From positions 10,647,501 to 10,711,500 of the forward strand of contig JABWDB010000001.1 in NCBI GenBank assembly GCA_019614645.1: a DNA stretch of 64,000 bases, given 5' to 3'. Shown piece after piece: positions 1 to 21,905 of the stretch. The first letter of the stretch is position 1; each line of letters begins with the position of its first letter. The notes beneath the pieces are model-generated. The model saw only the letters and a program-made list of their open reading frames with translations. It did not search any database and was not told the DNA's origin. This stretch comes from Stratiolaelaps scimitus. Lineage: Eukaryota > Arthropoda > Arachnida > Mesostigmata > Laelapidae. The position numbers and the translations under genes were made by a program.

Positions 1-91
1 GTTAGTACGATAATGACGATTCCATTCTAATAATAGTATTGTTCCTCTTTTCATTTTTTGCTCCATGTTTTCTGAATACATCTCTATGCAG

Positions 92-12594
<12,503 letters not shown>

Positions 12595-12740
12595 TAATTA
12601 TAATAGATTTCTATATCACCTGCCTCTTCGAGCGAGAGGGAGCGTCTGAGCTATATAGAAAGATAACAAAAAAATACAACAGTCCTTCAGAGTGGTCGGA
12701 ACGCACTCACCATATAGTGATGTAACTAAGCTATACATAC

Positions 12741-12790
12741 ACATATAATATATATATATTTATATATATATATAAATATATATATATATT
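12741..12790. repeat. AT-only near-palindrome behind the OCA2-like gene
   Basis: Only A and T over about 50 bases, with TAA/TTT interruptions placed almost symmetrically, so that the stretch can fold on itself. It starts about 150 bases after the stop codon. It is probably a microsatellite expansion. Confidence 0.8.
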
Positions 12791-13225
12791 AACCAACAAT
12801 TCAATATGACTGAGACTCGAGTAAGAAATGGATACAACAGGCTCCTATCGGATTGACATTGATTATAACATGAGGCAGACCGTTATCTAGAGCATGTCAA
12901 TTCTTTGCGAGCCGACGGCATTTGTAGGCCGTTCAAAAATAACTTTTTAACAAATATGATTCAATTTGAATACTGTGATTGTACTATCACGAAGACACAT
13001 ACATGCATCACCTGTTGTAATCCTGTGTTGTAACTAGAGCGCATTCTGACAATCTATATACAGTGCTACATTTGTCCTGTTATTGTTGCCAACAGAAGTG
13101 AATGACAAGCAACGATTTTTATCAGTCGAAATGATGGGAATTATTAATCAATTCGGCGAACTGATTGTCTCAACTGCAATCGATTGCGAATTTATAAGAG
13201 GAAACATTGTTTCGTTGTTGTATAT

Positions 13226-13231
13226 AATAAA
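13226..13231 (+). terminator. Possible polyadenylation signal of the OCA2-like gene
   Basis: This is the first clean AATAAA I noticed after the stop codon, about 630 bases downstream and followed by TTA-rich DNA. It would give a plausible 3' untranslated region. Such hexamers are common by chance in AT-rich DNA, and no transcript evidence is available. Confidence 0.2.
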
Positions 13232-13861
13232 AGTTATATATTCATAACTAATTAAAGCCGTTGTCTCGTTTTTCATCTTGGTACATCATACCCGGCAACA
13301 TTTACGTATGCAGAATGTCGTTGGGTTGGATCAGCAGGAGGTGCCCTGCAGAGGATTTATGTGACGAACACAGCTAGAGATTAAATGCTCGTCCGCGTAG
13401 GTTGAGGCTCTTCTTTGCCAGGGTGCGACCGATTCGCGATTCACGTGAATGCACACCCTGTCCCATGCCATAAATACTGCCAATGCAGATTCCTGAGTAT
13501 TGCTGCAGTTCCTTTGTAAAACATTTAAGGTTATCTACTTATCTGCATATATATATATATATATATATATATTTGTGTGTGTGTGTACACAAAATGAGGG
13601 ACTTATATAATAGCTTCCATCTGGCGCACTGCTGCGCCGTTCAGCTGCCAAAACGTATGCAGCTAAAACTACGGTTGTGTTACAGTATAATGTAGCTTCG
13701 AAGTGATCAGTGTTGATGCGGAGAAACCTCACAGTGTGCTCAGAGAAATGGAAACAAGGACTGAAGGGCGAGAACATTTTCAATGGCTGTAAACCATAAC
13801 CTCAGTGTCCCAAAGGTTACAGCATACGTGCTCGAGCTGTAATGCGTTCGGGGCGAATCAC

Positions 13862-13992
13862 AATACAATACTACAATACAAATTGCGGTTCGTTGACAGA
13901 ACTACAATTACAGTAATGCTTAAGTTCTCGTAATAAAATAATAATAATAATTATAAAAGAGTGTCACAAACATTTAGAACATCAGAACATTC
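13862..13992. repeat. Dispersed repeat, copy 1
   Basis: About 130 bases align with 33767-33888. The core ACTACAATTACAGTAATGCT is identical in both copies and is flanked by similar sequence, including ATACAATACAAAT upstream and a TGTAATAAA-like segment and TATCACAAA-like segment downstream. It is probably an unclassified interspersed element; orientation and ends are unknown. Confidence 0.55.
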
Positions 13993-14074
13993 GTCGTTTG
14001 TACATATATATATATATATATACCGAAAAGCACACATTTCACAGCTTGAAATTTCAACACGTACTCAACAACAC

Positions 14075-14075
<1 letters not shown>

Positions 14076-14125
<50 letters not shown>
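14076..14125. repeat. (AT)n microsatellite
   Basis: Fifty bases of perfect TA dinucleotides. Confidence 0.97.
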
Positions 14126-14127
<2 letters not shown>

Positions 14128-16814
14128 TATCTATGTTTATTTAAAATCAGTAGGTAGACTTGTCTCGAACCGCCTCCTTGCCATTTTAGTGTCCCGCTCA
14201 GCTATAAATAGCAATTGCATTTCCTGCATAATCGACCTTCCACCTCGGTTAGATATTGGGGCCGGCTATTCGTAATTATCTAATTGCTTGGATCAAGCAG
14301 TGTAGACGTTTTACTCAATGCAAAACTTCATATCTCTTCACAACCAGCATAGCCTACGCATGCTGGTACTTAGCTCAACCGCGTAGTTGACTGATATGCT
14401 TGTGTTACATGGCTACCCACGAGTCTTCATGCCAACCAAAGATAATCCACGGGACGCTGCTAAATGCAAGCAATTTGTCAAGGTCAGCAGATACATAATT
14501 GCTGCAATTTTCCACGAGGTTATATAGCAAATGACGCTATAATGGCGGGCGGGGCAGCTGAAAAAACAAGCGGAGAAGTTGAGAATTCTCCAAAAATTAG
14601 ATTTTCACCTAGAGGACGAGAGAGAGAGAGAGAGATAAAAAGAAGAGCGAGGAGGTCAGCCAATGCAAATCCCCACCACTTTGTGGATTGTTATGCCTGC
14701 TTGATATGGCGCCAGTTAGAACAGCAACGGTCGCTCCTCGGCGAGCGTCACTAATGGAACGATACTGCACGGCAGTGGTTCGTCGCTGCCCTTCGATTGT
14801 GTGCGTTCTCTGTTACCGAGTTATCCTGATTTAGAAGCCCACCATCGTGGGGTCGTGGCCAGGCTCCATGGCCGATGCCAGCTTAGGGACACATTAGCAA
14901 TAATCCCGAGCAATGGGCCTGTTTCCTTGGGCTGCGTCGGTGCCGCGTCGCGCGGCGAAATCTTCCTGACGATCTTCGTTATCTGACCGTACTGTCTGAG
15001 CGGCCTGTCCTGGCCCGCTCAGGCGTCTTCTCTTGGCTTGTGCCGGCTTTGCGTCCCGCCGTTTGGCGGACGACTCAGAGCGGACCAGACGCAAGCAGCC
15101 GAGCCGAGTCGGCTGGTCCAGTCATAGAGCGCGGGTGACCCCTAGGGCAGAGTCAGCACGGGAGCAGTCCAAGAACATCGGAAATGCCACGCGAAGACCG
15201 CCGGTAGCAGCAGCAGCATAACCTGGAAGATGGCCGCTCTCACAGCCTCAACCCGAATGTCAGCTCCTACTTGGCCGTCGCCTTAGACGCACTTAACCTG
15301 CAGACGTGGACACTCTCCCAGTCGAGTCACATTATTCTGCCCGCATCGTGAGAGCACAGCAGAGGTCGGACGGAGCCCATGACTTGCCACACGCCTGGAT
15401 AACTGCTAGACACTGGCTCACACGGCAACTACAGATGCTGCTGCTGCTGCTACTGTAACTGCATGTGCATGTGTATCACATCACGGAAATTGGGCCATTG
15501 CCGCCCGTGGCTCAACGCCCCCCAAACAGCAGCTGAACCACGATCCTCTCAGTCCCGCGTTCCCGGTTTATCCTCTCTGCTGCATCTGCTCCCGGGACCT
15601 TTCACCATAGTTCCCTGCGAGTGCCCTGTGTTGCCGCTGTACCACCTACTGTATCCTGCTGCCGGTCGGCAGACTTCCTCCTCGACCGCTACCTTGTCCT
15701 CGTTCGCTGGCTAACTCGCTCATGTGCGCACTCGCTCCGACTAGCTCTTGAGCCATCTTTCTTCCTACCGGCCCCTTCAAGGCCTTCAGCTAACGGCGCG
15801 TCCCGCCATTCACGACCCATGACTCGACTCAGGCCCGCTACGTTATTTCGCTCACTTACCACTGTCCCTTCTTTCTGTTAGCAGCTCTTAGAGGAAGCTC
15901 GGGTTGGCTTGCTGATAAGCGGAATGATATCTACGACGCATATTAATAGTGATGAGGAAGCTGACCATAACCACGTTTGACAACGCGCTCGACGGGCGAG
16001 CTCAGTCACGCAAGGCCAAGTGAAGAAGTAACGCCGCCCATGATGAAGGGAGAGGGCTCTGATACAGCAGCGGCATTCGAAGATAGAGCCATGTCTAAGG
16101 GTGCTCCCAAGCTTCACTTATCAGGAGATGAGGCAACTAGTGCGAAAGTGATGGCAGTTTGTCGGCAAATGCGTTGCCTGTTGCTATCTGCTTCTTTATC
16201 AATGTACTCGACACGAACCTCTGCCATCATGCAACTATACCATCTAAAGCCTACTATCATATATCGATATCATAGGGATTATTTCTCAGCCATTGATTTA
16301 CACCGTGGCCTCAGGGAGGGGTGGATTTTTCGTCCTGACATTTCTCGCGGTAATGCAGCCATTAGCATTGAAAAATATCTGACGGATAAGAGAAAGATTC
16401 GAAGCCATCCTCCTCAAACGAAGAATATTAGTTCTTAGCTATGTAGATAGTCACAGCAAACTATCTAGCTAAAGAATAACTGACAATAAACAAATGACAG
16501 ATACATAGATTATATATACAGCTGCAGTAACAACTTGATTCGTAACAATTCCTAATTATTGCACGTTTGAATAAACACAGTACTATATACTTGATTCATT
16601 AGTCAAGTATAAAAGTGGACGACAACTGTGCTGCAGTAATTAGATTCTCATTATCATCTGATTCCCGCGGGCAAGGCTACACATGAGTCTGTTGATGCAA
16701 ACAGACTAATGACAACACTACACTTTCTTTCCAGTTGTTTCAAATCGAACACAATAATAGTAGCATAGACTTGCTTTCGTTTTAGCAAGTATTATACATA
16801 TATATATATATATA

Positions 16815-17198
16815 TGTAAGAGCTCGAGGGGAGGGCGTATTGTGGGTAGGATAGAGGACACGGATTGTTCAAATCAGCACTGTCATTATCGCTAATTTAT
16901 TAAGCAGCTTCAACGAAAGTTCAAGACGGCAACCTCACTCTCTGTCCGATGCTCTCGGCAGATTCTCCAGTAGTACTACTCCGCTCTGCCGCTTGGGCAC
17001 TTACGGTCATTTCACCCAGTGTAGGTGTGTATGCCCAGTGTAGGTACCTATGGTGCGTGCGCTACATGTCTCACATGTGGTTCGTCCTTGGTGCACATTG
17101 CTTGCATGTACCTAATGTGTCTACCCTCTATCGTGTCGGTTGCGCCTGTGTCTACTCTCTCTACTGTGTCGGCTGCGCCTTACATTTTGCGCCTTACA
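16815..17198 (-). repeat. 3' LTR of the Gypsy-type element
   Basis: 384 bp, matching the other LTR base for base as far as I can read. About 225 bases separate it from the stop codon of the internal frame. No long purine tract sits directly beside it, so the polypurine primer is not obvious; GGTGGAGGA (on the - strand) about 30 bases away is a weak candidate. Confidence 0.93.
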
Positions 17199-17424
17199 TT
17201 CGGCCATTCGACTACTACCGGTGGTCCTCCACCGTTACGTCAAGTTCTGCACCAAATTATTATTTTTTTTTTTTTCAATATTTGGACTTGCTTATTGTTC
17301 ACAAATTGTTTACAAACTATATTTACATTCTCTCAATTAGAAGTCTTTTCACCATTATAAACATGTATGATTATCAGTTGTCCTAGTATTATCATCGTTA
17401 TTAATCGTACTATTCAGATTATTA

Positions 17425-20106
17425 TCACAATTTTCTCTTCTGCATCACAAAGCTGTCAAATCGCTCAGGCATCTTTATCGTTCTTTGGGACCGTCTTAAT
17501 CCCACGGAGGTGGAGATGCTCTCCGGTGCTCTTGATTGAGTCGTCTCGCCACCTCGCGCAGTCGAATCGCGTTCGTCTTCAGCCGGTACGGTCTCCTTCT
17601 CGTGATTGCCAGAGACATCATCGTCGTTTTGTTCGTCTTCATCGCCGTCATCCTCAAAGCTCGTGCCGTCTTCCTTGGCTACTTTGTAAAGTCGGATTTG
17701 TGAACAGTGTGCGGTTCCAGTGTAGCCCTGTTCACCTCTCAAATCTGCAATTCCATACGAATCGTGAGGTAACACCCTAACTATTACCATGGGTCCTCTG
17801 AATCTGGGTTGCAATTTGGTAGGTTTGCCTGCCACTATTGGAAGTCTCCGCACTACTACCACATCTCCGATGTCGTATCTGACACGATGAGCCTTTCTCC
17901 GCTTGCCGTATTGGGCTCGAAATTTGTCCTTGATCCTTGTCATAATCTGCTGAAACTGAGCGTTCATCTTCTTAACCATGAGAACGGGACTGGCATATGC
18001 CGACCGTGACGGACTCAGCATCCCTGCCGATTGCATATCTCCGATGATTTTTCGTAGCGCCTCTCTCTCTGCCAGAGATAACCGATAAGGCTTGGCGGTC
18101 ACTTGTTTACTACCTGGTAGCTCGTCGATGTCAAACTCGGCCAATGAAGTACGTCCCAACTCATGCATCGAAGTTGCAAACACCTTCCTATATTTGTTTA
18201 TCAGAGCGCACAGTCGTTGTTGCACTTCGCCAGGCACTCCTTCACCTATTCGCATTTCGTTTGCTTGGATCTCTTTCTCACGCACCTCTTGCTGTTCTTG
18301 CCTCATAGTTGGATCGTTGGCACTCACACCCAACGGTATGATGTCATCGTCGTCAACGTACTGTCCACGCTTGATCACAGCGCCTTCACTGATCAAAGTT
18401 TCTTGTTGCCCATAATTGACGACTGGCAGCGTCAGCTCTCCGGTCTGCATGTTGCACAAGAACGCATGTTCTCCGTCTTCTACTAACACTGATCCGCTTG
18501 TTGAGTCGCCGCCATGCACACGCACCGCACATACAGTTCGCGGGGGGAGGATAACATCTTGTTTCGCACTCAGTTCAATTCTGTCTTTTGCTGGGAGAAT
18601 CGCACTTATCTCTGGACAATCTTCCCGACTCAACAGTCGTGCACCTTCCCGACCTATGACCGTAACGAGCCCTTCGCGATACAGAAGGTCCTTCCCTAGC
18701 AATATGGATTGGCCACACATTACCGCATCGGGTAGCACTGTCACAACCAACTGGTCGTGTGTTAAACCATCTATGCCCACTGTCACTTCACACTCACCGA
18801 TCGGCTCACATTCACCACCAATGCCACGGATTCGTGTTACCTTTGGGGGGTTCAGTTTCAGTTCCATCTTCGCAGCTGTGCTTTCTGACACAATGGTTAT
18901 ACTGGCCTGTGAGTCAATTTTTGCCGGCCACTGCTTGCCGTTGACAGTGACTAGCTTCACCTCGGCCTTCGCTGCCGCATCCGCCACCGATTCTGTTTGC
19001 TCGGCCGCTGCCGCCAACACTTCACTGCAGTTTCGTGCGACATGGCCCTCTTTCTGACATCGGAAGCAAAGTGGTTTCGGCCTATTCAGTACTGCCTGTT
19101 CTCTATGGGTTTCTCGTCTTTCGGTGCGAACGTCTAGTTGCTCTCTACCTGCTCCGCCTGAGTACCCCGCTCTATTAGCGGTATTCTCGATCCGAGTTAT
19201 CATACTGTTACTCCGTTGACTAGGGCCCTGTGGCGTTGGCCTCGCTTGCATCGCTTGTGATGTTTGGGCCTGCAGCCTCGCGGATACAGGATTTCGATCG
19301 GGACAATCTGCGCGTTTGTGTCCCAATTGGCGACAATCAAAGCAGGTAATCGGTTTGCCATTTGTCTCTCCTTGCCCTCTGCGTGCCATGTAGCTGCTGG
19401 TTGTCCCTCGGCCGTTGCTATTCGCTGACCGATACCTTCGAAATGACATAGTGCTTTCGAGGTCGCGTAGAAGTGCTGACACATCGTCATGTTGCCTCCC
19501 TCGAATTTCGGGAATTAGGTTGTCATATTCAGGCAAGAGACCCCACAAAATATGGTCTTTCGTATCGCTCATGTCCATTCCAATCTGTTCGCACAATGCT
19601 TCTGCTCTCCGAGCGAATGCACTTAGTGACTCGCCTCGACATTGCGTACACGTACGCAACTCTTGTATCAAACTTCCGATTGGCTTTTTCGGAAGGTACG
19701 CAGCGAAAAAGGCGTCCTTCCACGCAGCGTAATTTTCCAGGTCTGCACCATGCTGGAGATGCCACAGTCGAGCTGACTTCGTGAGCTTCATCATAATCAC
19801 GCTCATCGTCTGAGCCTCCGACCAGTCGCCCACTTTTTTGGCTAACTCCATCCTCCGGATCCACTCTTTTGCCGTGATTCCGTTCTCGCCAGAAAACTCT
19901 TCTAGCTGTACGGCTGTGTCGCCCAGGTATCCACCTGGCTGGATCGTCCGCGGTACTTCGCTAACACCACGACCTGCAGCACCTATGACCCCCGCCGCAG
20001 CCACAAACTTCTCCATCATCGCCATGAACCTTTCTTCAAATTCGCTACTGGCGTCATTCCGTCGACCTCCGGCTTCGTCGCCTCGACCTACGCCCGGCGT
20101 TGTCAT
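17425..20106 (-). CDS. Gag-protease-(deleted pol) polyprotein of the Gypsy-type element
   Basis: 893 codons, ATG to stop, no interruption. Residues about 65-220 match retrotransposon Gag (EWIRRMELAKKVGDW, WKDAFFAAYLP, ESLSAFARRAEAL). Zinc knuckles CX2CX4HX4C lie at C255-C268 and C347-C360. A retropepsin-like region follows (AKIDSQASITIVSES, about 395-409), with glutamine where DSG/DTG has its glycine. Residues 650-713 are the linker to reverse transcriptase, up to YASPVLMVKK. At codon 714 the frame passes straight into the integrase C-terminal module (RVRYDIGDVVVVRRLP, FRGPMVIVRVLPHDSYGI) and an acidic tail ending in RRSQRTIKMPERFD. The RT active site, RNase H and integrase zinc and catalytic domains are missing. 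It could still form particles; reverse transcription and integration must come from elsewhere. Confidence 0.92.
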   Translation of the reverse strand: MTTPGVGRGDEAGGRRNDASSEFEERFMAMMEKFVAAAGVIGAAGRGVSEVPRTIQPGGYLGDTAVQLEEFSGENGITAKEWIRRMELAKKVGDWSEAQTMSVIMMKLTKSARLWHLQHGADLENYAAWKDAFFAAYLPKKPIGSLIQELRTCTQCRGESLSAFARRAEALCEQIGMDMSDTKDHILWGLLPEYDNLIPEIRGRQHDDVSALLRDLESTMSFRRYRSANSNGRGTTSSYMARRGQGETNGKPITCFDCRQLGHKRADCPDRNPVSARLQAQTSQAMQARPTPQGPSQRSNSMITRIENTANRAGYSGGAGREQLDVRTERRETHREQAVLNRPKPLCFRCQKEGHVARNCSEVLAAAAEQTESVADAAAKAEVKLVTVNGKQWPAKIDSQASITIVSESTAAKMELKLNPPKVTRIRGIGGECEPIGECEVTVGIDGLTHDQLVVTVLPDAVMCGQSILLGKDLLYREGLVTVIGREGARLLSREDCPEISAILPAKDRIELSAKQDVILPPRTVCAVRVHGGDSTSGSVLVEDGEHAFLCNMQTGELTLPVVNYGQQETLISEGAVIKRGQYVDDDDIIPLGVSANDPTMRQEQQEVREKEIQANEMRIGEGVPGEVQQRLCALINKYRKVFATSMHELGRTSLAEFDIDELPGSKQVTAKPYRLSLAEREALRKIIGDMQSAGMLSPSRSAYASPVLMVKKMNAQFQQIMTRIKDKFRAQYGKRRKAHRVRYDIGDVVVVRRLPIVAGKPTKLQPRFRGPMVIVRVLPHDSYGIADLRGEQGYTGTAHCSQIRLYKVAKEDGTSFEDDGDEDEQNDDDVSGNHEKETVPAEDERDSTARGGETTQSRAPESISTSVGLRRSQRTIKMPERFDSFVMQKRKL

Positions 20107-20225
20107 CTTTGCTACTGCGCGTACTCCTCGCCTTCACAATTCGTGCCGCTGTCGTATCCTCTTCTCGGACTTGTTAAAATAACTTTGCCGGTTTCGCTGA
20201 AAATCCAGTGTTACTCTATCCACAC

Positions 20226-20236
20226 CCCACTTCTGA
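20226..20236 (-). promoter_or_regulatory. Primer binding site, leucine tRNA type
   Basis: On the - strand, two bases inside the 5' LTR, the element reads TCAGAAGTGGG. This complements the acceptor end of arthropod leucine tRNAs (CCCACTTCTGACACCA). The match starts a few bases in from the tRNA 3' end rather than at CCA. This supports the - strand orientation. Confidence 0.65.
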
Positions 20237-20238
20237 AG

Positions 20239-20622
20239 TGTAAGAGCTCGAGGGGAGGGCGTATTGTGGGTAGGATAGAGGACACGGATTGTTCAAATCA
20301 GCACTGTCATTATCGCTAATTTATTAAGCAGCTTCAACGAAAGTTCAAGACGGCAACCTCACTCTCTGTCCGATGCTCTCGGCAGATTCTCCAGTAGTAC
20401 TACTCCGCTCTGCCGCTTGGGCACTTACGGTCATTTCACCCAGTGTAGGTGTGTATGCCCAGTGTAGGTACCTATGGTGCGTGCGCTACATGTCTCACAT
20501 GTGGTTCGTCCTTGGTGCACATTGCTTGCATGTACCTAATGTGTCTACCCTCTATCGTGTCGGTTGCGCCTGTGTCTACTCTCTCTACTGTGTCGGCTGC
20601 GCCTTACATTTTGCGCCTTACA
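20239..20622 (-). repeat. 5' LTR of the Gypsy-type element
   Basis: 384 bp, at the upstream side for the - strand reading. Terminal inverted bases TGTAAG/CTTACA; the end also carries a doubled TTACATTTTGCGCCTTACA-like segment. It should hold the promoter and start site; I did not resolve a TATA box or initiator. Confidence 0.93.
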
Positions 20623-21610
20623 TATATATATAAAATTAGTTTAATCGTTTTACGGGAGGTCATTGCGGGTCAACCCCGTGTTCCGTCATAGGATTGGAAC
20701 CTTCTACGAAGGTTGCGCCAACGGATGAACAGGGAACATGAACGAGATCTTTTTGCGACCTTCAACTGGCAACGCCCAACAGCGAAAGAGCCCGTCTGTC
20801 CGATTCATTAAGCTCGAACAACTATTGTTTGACTCCTGCCCTTTCCCTCCTAACTTCGCAACATTTTCTGTTAGCCTCGGTAGAGGAACGCCACTAACTT
20901 TGGAAGCGAGAATTCAATTTCGCAAAATAAAGTGTCGAAATTTGAATAGCCTTGAGCCAGTATAGAGCTCTTACGGAGTGTTATTTCACCTATGCTAGAT
21001 GCGATGAAGAAATCGAAACACTAGCGTATGTTAAATTGTTAACTCTAACAGCAAGTATCGTAACAAAAAACAATAATACTAATAATTAACGCTTTATTTC
21101 AAAGGTCGGTTTAACTATATGTGAGTTGGCTGCCATGTGTTTGCCAAGAAGAAGTCATGTGTTGTGAAACAGCTACCCCTCACGTTGGGCGCGAGACACT
21201 CTCCAGGGAAATAAGTCACTTTGCACACTGTTTCTTAGCTATGAATTTAGATAAGACATTTATGCCAGCTCTGGTAGTTATCACAGTCAGATCAAACATT
21301 GCACTCATTAGAATGGGAAGATGTTTACCAATACAAATATATGTACGCTTATCTATATTGTCAAATTTAGTCAATATTGGTATGATATTCACTTCCTCCC
21401 TCGCACATCGACATTTAAAAGCGACGCGTCTCCCGAATTTGTCCCCCACCTTTGCAGCCTCTCTTTATCCGGTTTTAATCCTGGGTACCATACTGGTGCT
21501 GCATACGTCATAATGGGTTTAACATAAGTCGTTGATTTGGCGGACGCCCAACGCGAGCACTGACGAAGCGGATGCCTCTAGCCAACTAATGGTAAAAACA
21601 ACAATTAAGT
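20623..21610 (-). mobile_element. Decayed CR1-like LINE, 3' part, split by the Gypsy-type element
   Basis: On the - strand, 21449-21520 encodes IMTYAAPVWYPGLKPDKERL, typical of the C-terminal end of non-LTR reverse transcriptases. It is preceded by CSRWASAKSTTYVKP and continues after a frameshift in another frame to 21216 (FGRRVAFKCRCAREEVNIIP). A 7-base stem, 3-base loop hairpin lies at 20698-20714, and an AT-rich tail follows at about 20623-20640, as at other CR1/L2-like 3' ends. The Gypsy-type element interrupts the AT tail, whose other half is at 16798-16814. Frameshifts and missing codons make this a dead copy. Confidence 0.65.
20698..20714 (-). repeat. Terminal hairpin of the LINE
   Basis: Perfect stem AACCTTC/GAAGGTT with a 3-base loop, about 65 bases from the AT tail on the - strand. 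Geometry matches the hairpins at 3382 and 6500. Confidence 0.55.
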
Positions 21611-21829
21611 TATGTTGCACAATATCTACATAATACTTAGTTCACGTTTATGTCAACTTAGATAGACGTTGACATTGGCTCCATATATCGCATAATCTTA
21701 CGTGCTGAGTTGAAATTCGAATGATGGCCTGTACAGTTCGTGTCTAACTGAGGCCTTAGTCAGCGTTGTTTTTATCGTTGGTATTTGTCATGGCTAAATC
21801 TATAATACTTGTTCAATACTATATGAATC

Positions 21830-21905
21830 CGTGTGTGCTCGACAAGATTTGAACTCGACATCGTAGAATTCCAGATCGCCTCGTCGTCAGCCCTATACCA
21901 CCGCA
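21830..21905 (-). repeat. tRNA-like SINE head (candidate)
   Basis: On the - strand there is an A-box-like TGGTATAGGGC, and 33 bases later a B-box-like GAGTTCAAATC (consensus GGTTCGANTCC), with a nearly complete T-arm. No clean acceptor stem forms, so it is not a functional tRNA gene. A tRNA-derived SINE or tRNA pseudogene is most likely. Confidence 0.35.

Larger units (their letters stand above)
12595..16797. other. Gene-free stretch after the OCA2-like gene
   Basis: It begins with the probable 3' untranslated region. It also holds (AT)n tracts at 13546-13572, 14002-14022 and 14076-14125, one copy of a dispersed repeat at 13862-13992, and a GC-rich block at about 14,750-15,900. No protein family was recognised. 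Confidence 0.55.
16815..20622 (-). mobile_element. Young, non-autonomous Ty3/Gypsy-type LTR retrotransposon
   Basis: The element is 3,808 bases, bounded by two direct 384-bp LTRs (16815-17198 and 20239-20622). Each starts TGTAAG and ends CTTACA, and I see no difference between them along their whole length. Both flanks are (AT)n, and TATA directly outside each end is a plausible 4-bp target duplication. A Leu-tRNA-type primer site sits inside the right LTR, so transcription runs on the - strand. One 893-codon frame fills the inside. It carries Gag and protease but lacks most of reverse transcriptase, all RNase H and the integrase core. Identical LTRs and an intact frame imply recent insertion, mobilised by enzymes from another copy. 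Confidence 0.93.

Noticed and set aside
14346..14372. Hairpin ACCAGCAT...ATGCTGGT
   Set aside because: An 8-base stem with 9-base loop is common by chance, and no repeat tail follows.
17809..20182. Several + strand open frames of 60-213 codons inside the LTR element
   Set aside because: They are antisense shadows of the 893-codon Gag-pol frame and show no known protein.
16949..20633. Identical frames at 16949 and 20373
   Set aside because: They are the same LTR sequence read twice, not duplicated genes.
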